64,000 nucleotides of DNA from Tenrec ecaudatus (Eukaryota > Chordata > Mammalia > Afrosoricida > Tenrecidae), in assembly GCF_050624435.1 (NCBI RefSeq), contig NC_134535.1:125351731-125415730 (forward strand), written 5' to 3'. Shown here piece after piece: positions 1-10,591 of the stretch (its first letter is position 1; every line of letters begins with the position of its first letter). The position numbers were made by a program, and so were the translations under genes. The notes under the pieces were generated by a model. The model saw only the letters and a list, made by a program, of their open reading frames with translations. It made no database searches and was not told where the DNA came from.

Positions 1-502
1 GAATCAAGTCCTCTTTTTTCCCCTCCCTCCCCGCTACCCCCTCTCTCATGAGCCCTTGATAATCCACAGATTGTTATTTTGTCATATCTTGCCCTATCCG
101 GAGTCTCCCTTCCCCCTCTTCTCTGCCGTCCATCTCCCAGGGAGGAGGTCACACGTGGATCCTTTAAATCAGTTCCCCCTTTCCAACCCACTCACCCTCC
201 ACTCTCCCAGCATTGCCCCTCACACCCCTGGTCCTGAAGGTATCGTCCACCCTGGGTTCCCAGCTCCCATATACACCAGTGTACAATCTCTGCCCTATCC
301 AGTCCTGCAAGGTAGAATTCAGATCATGGTAGTTGGGGGTAGGAAGCATCCAGGATCTGGGGGAAAGCTGTGTTCTTCATCGGTACTACATCGCACCCTG
401 ACTGACCCGTTTCCTCTCCTAAACCCCTCTGTGAGGGGATCTTCAGTGGTCGACACTTGGGCCTTGGGTCTCCACTCTGCAGTTCCCCCTTCATTCACTA
501 TG

Positions 503-504
<2 letters not shown>

Positions 505-556
<52 letters not shown>
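505..556. repeat. (AC)n microsatellite at an L1 deletion junction
   Basis: About 26 uninterrupted AC units. It sits exactly where the L1 3' UTR meets the first codons of ORF2, so it marks or has expanded from the deletion junction. It gives rise to a meaningless His-Thr or Cys-Val run in translation. Confidence 0.95.
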
Positions 557-558
<2 letters not shown>

Positions 559-789
559 CAGTCCATTGATATTCAGAATTATTACATCCACCTGTGGACT
601 CTTTGATGTCATGTCATACCTTTTGTGTTGGGTGTTTTCCTGCCTCTCTTCTTATTAGTACATCATGCATGTGTATGTGTGTGTGTATAGGGTTCATTCC
701 TGCCTTCTTTTCACCATTGAGCCAATGCTATCTTGGGGGCCATTTTCAATGTGCTGCCCTCTGGGTGGAGTTGCTCTATGTGATGATCT

Positions 790-1660
790 CTTATTTGTGC
801 TCAGTGAGTGTAGTTCTTTTACCCATATTAAATCGGTAAGAACTTTTTGTAGGGCTGGGTTTCTTTTTATGTATTCTTTGAGTTTTACCTTGGCTGAGAG
901 GATTCTTACTTATCCAACTATCTTGACAGATAATTTGGCTGAGTTGAGTATTCTTGGATTTACATGATATTCTTTCAACTTTTGGAATATGTTGCTCCAC
1001 TCTCTCTTCTTCATGATGTTCCCTGATAGGTCTGGGCATATTCTTATTTGGATACCTTTATAGATGACTGTCTTTTTTCCTCTAGCCTGTCTTATAGGTT
1101 TCTCCTGTTCCTCAAAGTTAGATAGTTTGACTGTTATGTGCCTTGGTGAATTCTTTTGGGCTTCAGTCTAACTGGTGTCCTTTTGGACTCCTTAAAAGTT
1201 GCCTGATTTTTATTCATTAAGCTTGGGAAGGTGTCTTCATTGTGTTTTGGGAAGGTTTTGTTTGGTAATACAATTATTCTAATGTTGTTCCTTTTTCATA
1301 GCATCAGACATTGTTCTCAGGTTTACTTCAGGTTTCCTGGTTATCTTGTTTTACTGTTTTTCCTGTTTGCTGAAATCTGCCTAGTTATCCTTGATGTCAT
1401 GGCATCTTCTTCTAATTTGTTGGTGAAGTCTAAATTTGTTATTTGCTTTTGTTACCTCGTCCCTTAACTTTTATATTTTCCTTTGGTACATGGCCTTTAT
1501 CTCCTCTATCATTTTAACCTTTTTCTGTATTACTTCCTTCATATCCTGTATGACTCCAAGCAGCATGCTGAAGTTTTCTTCCTGTGGCAGATCAATGTCT
1601 GTGTCTTCCAGGATGGTCATTAATCTCAGGACTGCCTCCAACATTGCCTTATGTTTCTCC
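790..1660 (-). pseudogene. L1 ORF1 relic (RNA-binding coiled-coil protein), broken
   Basis: This stretch is collinear with the ORF1 part of the L1 at 34130-35060: the same succession of words in reverse complement, including the region around 1260-1330 that corresponds to the start of the RRM-like domain (NNIRI type) and the lysine- and glutamate-rich coiled coil on its 5' side. L1 ORF1p is a trimeric nucleic-acid chaperone that coats L1 RNA. No long reading frame remains here, so it is a pseudogene. Coordinates are approximate. Confidence 0.65.
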
Positions 1661-3179
1661 TGATTTTTCGCTGATGTTTTTGAAGAAGTTTGCTGTCTGC
1701 GCGCTCTTTGTTTTTGGAGGAGCTCAGCCCCATTTTCCAGGGAGTCATAGAGCCCTTGGCTGTGTCTTTGGGAGGGTGGTAGGAATGCTTCTGAGGGCTG
1801 CTTTTAGCCAACATCTATGGGGAGTTGGGTTACAACTTAGTCCCTCTGGGGTTTCCCTCTTACCCTACTCTATTCTGTTGTTTGCAGCGTGCGTTGGATG
1901 GCTCTCTCAGGGGACACGGGCCAGACAGTTGCTGGCCACTAGGGTGTCACTGTGTACACAGATAGTGCAAGGAGCTGCCATGGTTTGGTGGAGATATTTG
2001 GAGGGCGGTATTGGCAGGTTGATTGAGACCAGCAGCAGTTGGCAGACTGTGGTGTCAGTCTGGGTAGGGTTAATGGTATAATTGCGAGTCCAGGGGTGGC
2101 CTGGTTTGGGGGTCATGAGGCCTGGAGCTGCACACTGAAGAAGAACTGTTATCAGATTCTGATAACATTAGAACCAGTTTTTGGCCTGCACTGTGACTCT
2201 CAGCTCTTGTTGGCTTTTCCTGTTTTGTTATGGTAAAGCTCTATAGAGTGTGCTCAGGGGATCTTCTATCCATCTGTTTTATTATGTTTAAGCTATGTTA
2301 ATGACCAGGTTTCTGGAGGCTTATATTTAAAGTTACACAAAGGAACATAACCTCGGATTGGAATTTTTTAAATAATGGGCCTGTAGGATGTCCTGTTATC
2401 AGGGCTATACCAAGCTGATCCCCAGGGAAGGAGGACCAGATTAGTTGATGGGTTTAGGTCTTACTGTGTCTGAATTGCCCTGGCTGCCATCCTGTGTCAC
2501 CCCCATATCCCTCCTGCACAGCTTCATAGGCTGTGCTCAGGGAATCTATACCACAGGTGAAAATCTTAGGTGCTCTCCAATTGCAGAAAATTGGTGTCTG
2601 ATTATCTGTTTTTACCCATGCTCCCAGGCAGGGAGCTCAGCAGAGGGGGAAATTGGATGGCTGATGCAGTTGCTCTGTTCCTGGCCAGTAATGCAGGAAT
2701 GGCGAGTTGCAGAGAGTAGGCCTCCACTTTGAACCCTTGTGGCTAGTTCTTGGAGACTCTCAGCAAGCTCTCTGGAGAAACTACTGCATGGTGTGGGTCT
2801 TGGATCTTAGGATCAGGAAGGCGTGGTGAACACTATCCCGCTGGACCAAATGAGGCAATAGGGGAACCCACAGGCAGACAAAGTGAACTTAGATCATTTC
2901 AGCCAGTCCTTGAATTTCTCCATGGGTGAAAATCGCAGGAGGAGGTTTGATCTACAGACCCTAGGACACTTGAACTCTCTTTCTGGTAACCTGCCTCCCA
3001 CTATTGGCCTCCTTACCTTTTAATTTCCCAATGGTGATTCTACCTGGACACCATCTTGGAACCTCTGTTTTTAGACTCTGTGTATGTTTCTGATGATAAG
3101 CAAAGTCACATTTAACTCTTCTGAAGCAAATAGTGTGGCATCTTTTTTCTGCTTAAAGTTCTAATGTTTAAATGCTTCC

Positions 3180-3975
3180 TCGACCACTCATTTTATGTAA
3201 TTAAGAGGAAATCCAAACTTTAAGACGTTCACCAAAATGATCATTCTCCTAAAGTGTGAACAAGGTCCTAGTTCTGTTAGGAATTATGAAGAGGGTTTTT
3301 AATGGCCACTTCAATATTATCTCTCCAAGTCCATAGTTTTCCATAATAAATCTCCCCACTAGGTTTCCTTTACTTGTCCAATCATTGTACGTTTGTTTTC
3401 TGGACATATTGCCAGTCCATTAGCTACTTCCCAGGAATCAGTAAAAATAAATAGCCTAGCATTCATGTTAATATCAAGTTTGTCTGGTGCCTGGTGGAAG
3501 ATTACTCTTAGTTTTTCCCATTTATAGTTTCCTTTATAATTTAACGTGTAGCCACCAACTGATGGTGGTGCTGCTTCCTAGACAGAGTTCAGGCCTCTTA
3601 TCCTTTATCTATAAACAATGCTTTTTCTACTATCTGATAACTGACCATAGGAAGGGACTCATTCCCCCGTGGATTTAATTAAATCTGCAGGGAACTCATG
3701 TAGGAGTTAAAGGCATGGTAGCCCTTTGTGCATGTTCTGAAATGGGTGCTACCATTACATATACTCTTGAATATATCCTTCCTGTTCTATGAGGAAATTG
3801 TCCTGTCCATTTCTTTCTTTGTTGGAATCTGACCTAAACTATTATCTGAATCCAGGAGTGATAGTTTTAAAATAATTTTATATCTTTTAGTCATAGGAGC
3901 AATTGAACTAGAAACTGGTAGCAAACTAGCTAGCATTTTACTTTCAAATGTTGGGTACCTTAAAGTTCTCATCCA
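3180..3975 (-). pseudogene. Endogenous retrovirus pol relic (RNase H region)
   Basis: The minus-strand translation around 3405-3450 contains the retroviral RNase H signature TDSW-VANGLA, preceded by a short hydrophobic strand, as in ERV pol genes. Flanking minus-strand fragments up to about 3975 read as pol-like but frame-shifted protein. Stops and frameshifts interrupt it throughout, and no LTRs, gag or env were recognised beside it, so it is an old fragment. RNase H would degrade the RNA strand of the replication hybrid. The call rests on one motif; the outer limits are guesses. Confidence 0.5.
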
Positions 3976-4044
3976 AAATCCGGCAAGTGACCAGTAGGTG
4001 GCAGTAAAAGGCTGTTGCTAGCGGCCCTCATCAACATCGTGATG

Positions 4045-4252
4045 GGTTGCTGCTGTTGCTTGCCTTCAAGTCCATTCTAAGTCATAGCAACCCTGTAGGA
4101 CACAATAAAACTGCTCCATAGGCTTTTCAAGCCTGCACATCTTCATGGAAGCAGACTGCCACGTCTTTCTCTCACAGAGTGGCTGATGGATCCCATCAAA
4201 CTGCCATTTTAAGTCACTTGCTAATCATTGAACTACCGTGTCTCCAGGATTC
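4045..4252 (-). mobile_element. AfroSINE
   Basis: Reverse-strand AfroSINE: 'ttcaagtccattctaagtca' is the tail box in reverse, followed by the 'ccataggcttttcaagcctg' and 'gaagcagactgccacgtctt' boxes and a degenerate promoter end near 4250. AfroSINEs are tRNA-derived, non-coding and thought to use RTE machinery. Confidence 0.8.
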
Positions 4253-4650
4253 ATGGGGAGGGCAGATCTTTCCAAACCAGGTGAACATGAGATTCTAAAG
4301 CTTTACAGTGAATTTTTAACCTAATCTTGCTCATATCCTGACCTTGAATAGGAAATGTAATTTCTTTAAAAATAAAACAATTTTATTTATTTATGAATTG
4401 AGCCATGTCTCTAATCATCCCTATCCAAATAATGACAAGGAGTTGCTGTTTGCACTGGGTCCTGGGTAATTAGCTAACTAATTAGGTCCTCGTATGATTT
4501 GTAATTAAGTTTTAGCTTGGCCCTCAGATAGTGATATGAACATTATATCATCAATTCAATGAATAGTAGTACTTCCCAACTAAATCAAATCTTAGTTAAC
4601 CTCACCAGATGTGGGAATAAGCAGGAAACTAAACCGTCTATAAGAACACA
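4253..4650. other. Unassigned stretch
   Basis: AT-rich sequence with no coding frame, RNA or repeat family I can recognise. Confidence 0.5.
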
Positions 4651-4651
4651 G

Positions 4652-5163
4652 CACATTAGTCTGGGTAAGCTAGGGAAACAAATCCACAGAAACTCATATG
4701 TATAAGAGAGAGTTTTATATTATATAAAGAGTAAGTGTACATTAAGAAAGCATCCCAACCCAGTGCTGTCCAAGTCCATAAGTCTGACGTTAGCCCATAT
4801 GTCTAACACCCATCTACAAAGTTCTCCTCAATCTCACAAAACACACTGCAGGAGGAAAGCCAAATCAATGAGTGTGTACGCATCTCAGCTCTGGCAGGGG
4901 TCTTCACACGGCTCCTCCAGCACCCAGGGCTGCATTAGGGTAGAACCATGTGGCTTCTTCTCAGGGGTGTCTTGCAGGAAGTGAGCTTTGCCAGCTGAAG
5001 AAGGGAACCAGCTAAGGCAGCTGCACCCTGGTCTGACCATCAGAAAGCAAGAGACCCAAGAACAAGAAAGGTGAGGCTCACCAAACCATTTATCTCTCTA
5101 CCTTTCAATTAATCCCACATGTGTTTATTAGTCAGATTGGTACAATAAACCTTAACTATCTCA
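4652..5163 (+). mobile_element. Solo LTR (family shared by five copies in this window)
   Basis: It begins with a 'ttagtctgggta' box and ends with 'taactatctca'. It is collinear with copies at 21658-22143, 44685-45242, 47667-48053 and 63491-64000. The family has TG...CA ends and 5-bp target duplications in the better copies, as expected for an LTR. Here the first bases are mutated and the flanks match only weakly. Confidence 0.7.
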
Positions 5164-5324
5164 AATAGTAAATATATATTATGGTCTTTCCAACATGGAT
5201 GTCCATTAGTTTTGGCTTCCTTCCTAAACAAATAGACAAGCAGACAAACAGACAAAACCCCTGCTTCTGTGGAGAAGAGCAATTATGTAGGACAGAGTAA
5301 ACTTGTTCCCTAGGGTTTATGACA

Positions 5325-5332
5325 CTGTAGAT
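5325..5332. repeat. 8-bp target site duplication of the SPIN element (left copy)
   Basis: ctgtagat, repeated exactly at 5525-5532 on the other side of the element. Confidence 0.9.
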
Positions 5333-5524
5333 CAGCAGTTCTCAACCTGTGGGTCATGACCCCTTTGGGGGTTGAATGATCCTTTTGCAGGGGTTTCCCG
5401 ATTCATAACAGTTACAAAATTACTGATATGAAGTAGCAACAAAATAATTTGATGGTTGGGGGATCACTACAACATGAGGAACTGCATGAAAGGGTTGCAG
5501 CAGTAGGAAGGCTGAGAACCACTG
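5333..5524. mobile_element. SPIN-type hAT MITE (non-autonomous DNA transposon)
   Basis: A 192-bp element with 15-bp terminal inverted repeats: CAGCAGTTCTCAACC at the left and ggctgagaaccactg at the right, which is its near-perfect reverse complement. It is flanked by a perfect 8-bp target duplication, ctgtagat, at 5325-5332 and 5525-5532, diagnostic of the hAT superfamily. The interior 'gtgggtcatgacccctttgg' and 'tcactacaacatgaggaact' match the SPIN (Space Invader) non-autonomous consensus as I know it. SPIN elements entered several tetrapod lineages, including tenrecs, by horizontal transfer. There is no coding capacity. Confidence 0.9.
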
Positions 5525-5711
5525 CTGTAGATCGTTATGAAAACAATCTATATCAACTTTCTTCTATATCGTCACTCACCAACTGTAGCAAGCACATGCT
5601 TCATCCACTGTGCCATACAACTAGCGAGGGATAATAAGACTTTGAGTAAGTCAATCCCAGACTAGCACTGTCCCATAGCTTTTTTGTAAAGTTTGAATTA
5701 TTGATGCTATA

Positions 5712-5908
5712 TTTGGCACAAGTGATACAATTGGTAGTGGGTTATGCCCTGAGTTGCTAACCACAAAGTCAGGAGTTTGAAACTACCAGTCACTCTAGGA
5801 GTGGAAAATGAGAATGTCTACTTCTGTAAAGATTTAAAATCTTGGAAACTCAAAGGGGAATTCTAGAAGACCAGTCCTACTTTTCCCAGAGGACCTGTAA
5901 CCAGGTCT
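5712..5908 (+). mobile_element. AfroSINE
   Basis: Degenerate plus-strand copy: 'gttgctaaccacaaagtcag', 'agtttgaaactaccagt' and 'tctgtaaagatttaaaatct' follow in AfroSINE order. The tail is lost. Confidence 0.7.
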
Positions 5909-6424
5909 GGCCACAGAATGAATTGACTCCTGGGGTAAAATGATCAGAAACTGGGTCTAGTAATTTTAATACAATTTTGCAATTTGCACATTCCAAGTTC
6001 TGATCATTAGCAAATGTTTGTAGCTGTTTCTCCTTACCTTGAGTCATGCCCCCTCAGCAAATGAAGATCCTCAAGCCTCTACTCCAAAGGCTTTAACTGA
6101 CTCATGTCACCATGGTCTACTCCACTCTGACAAATAAGCTCCTCCTCAGTCACAATTCGAGTGTCCTTAGTACATCTGGTACTATCTCTGACAATATTCT
6201 GCTTTGATTCTTTAGGTCTTCCATATATGACAATGTTTCAAAGCTATGATTAAGGTTTTCAGTGCTCCTTTCTTTGGAGTGGGGAGTCGAGTCTGTCTTC
6301 GTTGTCTGCTCTTAGTCTAGACACTCTACTGATGTCTGTTCCCTTTGGGTGACCCTGCTGGTATTTGAAACACCAGTGACATAGCTTCCAGTGTCACAGT
6401 CATACACACATCACCACAGTACAA
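5909..6424. other. Unassigned stretch
   Basis: No coding frame. The part at 6260-6430 ('cctgctggtatttgaaacac', 'catagcttccagtgtcacag') has the feel of an interspersed afrotherian repeat, but I cannot name the family. Confidence 0.4.
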
Positions 6425-8100
6425 CAAACTGACAGACAGAAGGTGGAAACATTAAATGGGCAAAATATTGAATCATTCATAAAACATCAAGGGAAGATGG
6501 AAGGAATCCACAGAGTCACTATACCAGAAGGAACTAGTTAATAGTCCACTATTTCAGGAGGTAGAGTATGAGAAAATCCAATGGTTTTGAAGGAAGAAGT
6601 ACAATCGGCAATGAATGCATTCCCCCAAAAAGCAAGACTCCAGGAATTGATGGAACACCCAATGAAATATTTCAACAACCTGGTGAAGCACTGGAAGCAC
6701 TTACTCGACTATGCCAGGAAACTTGGAAGACAACTACTAGGCCAACTGATGGAAAGATATCTACATTTATACCTTTTCCAAAGAAAGATGACCCAACAGG
6801 ATGCTAAAACTACAGAACACTATCATTGATATCACATGTAAGTGAAATTTTGCTGAAGATCATCAAACAATGGTTGCAGCAGCACACTGACAGGGAGCTG
6901 CCAGAAGTACAGGCTAAATTCAGAAGAGGATATGGAACAAGGGATATCACTGCTGATATCAGATGGATCTTGGATCAAAGCAGAGAATTCCAGGAAAAAA
7001 TGTTTACTCGTGTTTCATTGACTGGGCAAAGGCATTTGACTGTGTGGACCATAATAAACTATGGGCAACCTTGAAGAGAATGGGAAATCCAGGATACTTC
7101 AGTGTGCTGAAAAGGAATGTATACATGGATCAACAAGCAGTTGTGGGAATAGAACAAGGAATACTGCAGGTTTAAAATCAGGAAAGGTGTGGGTCAGGGT
7201 TGTATCCTCTAACCATATTTGTTCATTCTGTATTCTGAAAAAATAATCAGAGAAGCTGGTTTTTATGAAGAAGAATGTGGCATCAGGATCAGAGGAAGGC
7301 GTATTAATACCCTGGGATAAGCAGATAACCTGTCATATTATAGGATGACATAAGTAACCTTGCTTGCTGAAAGTGCAGAAGACTTGAAGTACTTGCTGAT
7401 GAAAAGCAAAAGTTGTAGCCTTCAGCATGGATTATGACTTAGTATGGATTATGTCTCAATGGAAAGAAGGCTAAAATTCTCTCAACTGGACCAATAGGTA
7501 ACAGCATGATCAATGTTGAAAAGTTTGATGTTGTCAAGGATTTTGTATTGTGTGGATTAAAAATCAATGCTCATAGAAGAAGCAATCAAGATATCTATAT
7601 AGATGTATTGCATTAGGTAGATCTGTCTCACAAGACCACTTTAAAATACTGAAAAGCTAGGGTGTTACTTTAAAAAATAAAGTGTGCCTGGCTCAAGCCA
7701 TGGTATTTTCCATGGCCTCGTATGCATGTGCAAATTGTGCACTGACTAAAGAAGATCAAAGAAGAATCAATGCATTTTAATTGTGGTCCTGGAAAAGAAT
7801 ATTGAAATACTTTGGACAAATCTAGCTTGGAATAAATATGGCCAGAGAGCTCCTTAGAGGCAAGAATAGGAAGACTTTGTCTTACATACTTTACACATAC
7901 TGTATTGTCAGGGGGGACCAGTGTCTGCAGAAGGAGATAATGTTTAATAAAGTAGAGGTGCAGCCAAAGAGGAAGGCCCTTAACACCATGGATTGACACA
8001 GGGGCTGCAACAATGGGCTCAGGCCTCGGGGAAATTGCGAGGATGGTGCAGGATTGTGCAGTACTTTGTTCTGTTGTGCACAGGCTCACTATGGGTAGTA
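6425..8100 (+). mobile_element. RTE (BovB-like) non-LTR retrotransposon, 5'-truncated, broken
   Basis: Frame-shifted pieces of RTE reverse transcriptase follow in order: a 'GIDGTPNEIF' segment (about 6630-6670), 'FIPFPKKDDPTGC' (6768-6807), 'NYRTLSLISHVSEILLKII' (6809-6866), 'ELPEVQAKFRRG' (about 6894-6930), 'FDCVDHNKLW' (about 7035-7065) and the downstream thumb and C-terminal region. The 3' non-coding end carries the 'gattgacacaggggctgcaa' box near 7990. The endonuclease domain is missing, as in a typical 5'-truncated insertion. RTE elements copy themselves by target-primed reverse transcription; this copy is dead. Confidence 0.85.
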
Positions 8101-8689
8101 ATGAAATGAATAACACCTACCAATATTTGCAGTTAGATTTGTCATTGTATTAGAAACAGGAAGTATGAAGAAAAAATGTATATAAATGTTTTCATGACTC
8201 TTTAGATACATTCATAAAAAAAAAATCTGAGTTCCCTGTGAGTATATGTCATCTAGTGTTTTAAAGGTTCGAGTTTTAAAGTGATTCTAAGGTTTCTGTT
8301 TAACTTTATTCTGAAAGCTTCCTTTTTCTAATCTTTTGTTTTTGTACCTAGTTGATGATTATGGCTATTGTTTATCACAGAGAAATATAAAAATCTTAGT
8401 TCTTTTTCTCATCCAAGAAATGCTACTTTTTGCTTCCAGTTTAGATTCTAGATTTTTTATGCAAAATTGTACTGAGGGGGAAAATGCTCAATTTGTTTAA
8501 CAAAGCCTTGAAAAGAATCTCACTCTACTTTGGTTTAAAGACAAGTGAGTGCATATGAAGTAAATACCCTTAATATTGTAGTAATAAAACCAATTAATTT
8601 CAACAGAAGCTTTTGTGTTTAACAACATTGAAACAAAATACTTCCCAGTAACTTAAGTTAGCAATTATAACAATGAAAGTGATTTTTAA
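8101..8689. other. Unassigned AT-rich stretch
   Basis: Nothing recognised on either strand; no sustained reading frame. Confidence 0.5.
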
Positions 8690-10325
8690 AGACATGGGTA
8701 GTGGGAAACAGGACACTAACCCACCCAAGGGGTGGGTAATGTTTATATCTCCACAGGGAAAGAGGGACCAGACTTCAACCTGGTATTTCAAGATGTAAAT
8801 GCAATATACTGGCATGACGCAGGGAACCAATAGAGAGGTCTGAAGGACTGGCCCCAATCCCAAATGCATGGAAAGCATTTCCTTTCACCCAGAAGAATTC
8901 ACTTCAGAGGACAGCACTGAAGCTACAGCTCAGGCAAAGGGACATGTCTGATCAGAGGACACAGGAGCAAATGAAGGGTAAGGAAGAGAGAGTGGAGCAC
9001 AACCTGGCCTACCCCGCCCTGAGGATGATATTCCCAATCAGAGCAGCCAATGCACAGAGAGGACCATAGGGCCCCACTATGAGATCTGACATCCTTCACT
9101 GACCCATAGCATTACGGGGACCAACACTGGTGACACAGTGCAGGAATTGCACCTGGTCTGATTACACCACACCGAGACAAAACACTAAGGGCATGCAATA
9201 GAACAGTAAGGGGAGCAGAGCAACGAAGTCACCAGGGAATACCAAAAATAGACTTTGGGGCTAGAGCGTGGCACTCCATCAGACTCGACCAGAAAACACT
9301 CATAAAGGTCAACAAAGAGACCTTGAACTCTTTATAGGCTTTTCTTTTTTTGTAATTGGTATTTTAGTTGTTTTCTTTTGTTTCTTTGTCTTGTTCTTTC
9401 TTTTGTGCATATTATTATCTCTGCAGGTCTATTTATATAAGATAGATGGGATAAACAATCTAGAAGAGAAAACAACTGGACCAATGGTTCCCGTGGGACA
9501 TGTGAGAGGGGGAAGCTGGGCAAAGGAAGTGGGTGTTAACAAACTCAGGGACAAGGGAACAACAAGTGATCTAAAATCAATGGTGAAGAGGGTGTAGGAG
9601 TCCTGGTAGGGCTTGATCATGGGCAATGTAACTGAGAGGAATTACTGAAACCCAAATGAAGGCTGAACATGATATTGCAACAAGAGGAAAGTAAAAGGAA
9701 ATAGAGGAAAGAACTAGGAGGCAAAGGGTATTTATAGAGGTCTAAATAAAGGCATGTTCATATGCAAATCAATTTATATATGATGATGGGGAAATAGATC
9801 TATGTGCATATATTTATAGGTTTAGTATTAAGGTAACAGATGCACATTGGGCCTCCACTCAAGTACTCCTTCAATGCAAGAAAACTTTGTTCTATTAACC
9901 TGGCAGTCCATGACGCTCAACTTCCCAACATGATCTTTGAAGGCAAAGTGGGTGCATAAGCAAATCTGGTGAAGAAAGCCGATGGTGGCAGGTTATAAAA
10001 AGATATAGTGTCTGGGACTTAAAGGCTTGAGATAAACAAGCAGCAATCTAATTGAGAAGCAACAAAACCCACATGGAAGAAGGACATCAGCCTGTGTAAT
10101 CACAAGGTGTTGATTGGATCAGGTTTCAGGCATTAAAGAACAAAAACCCATATCAGTCTGAATGAGGGGGAAGACCTGATGCAAAGGGCTTGAGTGGAGA
10201 TCAAATACTTTGAAAATGATTAGGGGAAAGAATGTACAGGTGTGCTTTATACAATTGATGTATGTATATTATGGATTGTGATAAGAGTTGTTTGAGCCCC
10301 TAATAAAATGTTTTTTTAAATAAAG
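8690..10325 (+). mobile_element. L1 3' UTR copy, 5'-truncated
   Basis: It is collinear with the 3' UTR of the next L1 (14580-15875): the 'cactaacccacccaagggg' box, the 'gtttatatctccacagggaa' box and the later 'attatctctgcaggtctatt' box. It then continues about 350 bp further than that copy, through 'gacttaaaggcttgagataa' to the L1 3' terminus 'gagcccctaataaaatg' at about 10300. There is no ORF2, so it is a short truncated insertion on the plus strand. Confidence 0.8.
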
Positions 10326-10508
10326 TTTCTGAGATAAACAGACAATAAAAAAAAATGAAAGATCTTTACTGACTCAGTATGCAGAAGAACAACACTCACC
10401 AAGCATAAATAAGAGATCGTCACATAGAAAAACCTCACCCAGAGGGCAACAAAGAGAAAACAGACCCCAAGATAGCAATGGCTTAAGGATGGAAAGAAGT
10501 CAAGAATG

Positions 10509-10545
10509 ACACACACACACACACACACACACACAAAACACACAC
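10509..10545. repeat. (AC)n microsatellite in the L1 ORF1-ORF2 spacer
   Basis: About 17 AC units, broken once. It lies in the inter-ORF spacer, where the L1 at 1-3057 has a TG-rich patch at the equivalent place (665-690). Confidence 0.85.
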
Positions 10546-10591
10546 AAATGATAAATGAAAGTAGGAAAACTCCCAACACAAAAGGTATAAG

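Larger units (their letters stand above)
1..3057 (-). mobile_element. Internally deleted L1 retrotransposon lacking nearly all of ORF2
   Basis: Read on the minus strand, this runs from an L1 5' end at 3057 through a 5' UTR (about 3057-1680), an ORF1 relic (about 1660-790), the ORF1-ORF2 spacer and the first 20 or so ORF2 codons (about 660-557). It then jumps through a CA microsatellite straight into the L1 3' UTR (492-1). The same order, with a complete ORF2 between these parts, is seen in the L1 at 29576-35989. The 24 bases at 3034-3057 match, in reverse complement, the 5' end of another L1 at 41477-41500, which fixes the 5' terminus. The 3' end lies beyond the window. It is a non-autonomous relic comparable in plan to the HAL1 elements of mammals, which keep ORF1 but not ORF2. 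All frames are broken. Confidence 0.8.

Noticed and set aside
56-658. Plus-strand open frame of 200 codons
   Set aside because: It runs antisense through an L1 3' UTR, a CA microsatellite (His-Thr run) and the ORF2 start. No protein family features.
1584-2081. Plus-strand open frame of 165 codons
   Set aside because: It lies antisense to L1 5' UTR sequence that is shared with 41477-42126.
7670-8116. Minus-strand open frame of 148 codons
   Set aside because: It is antisense to the 3' part of a plus-strand RTE; the sense strand explains the sequence.
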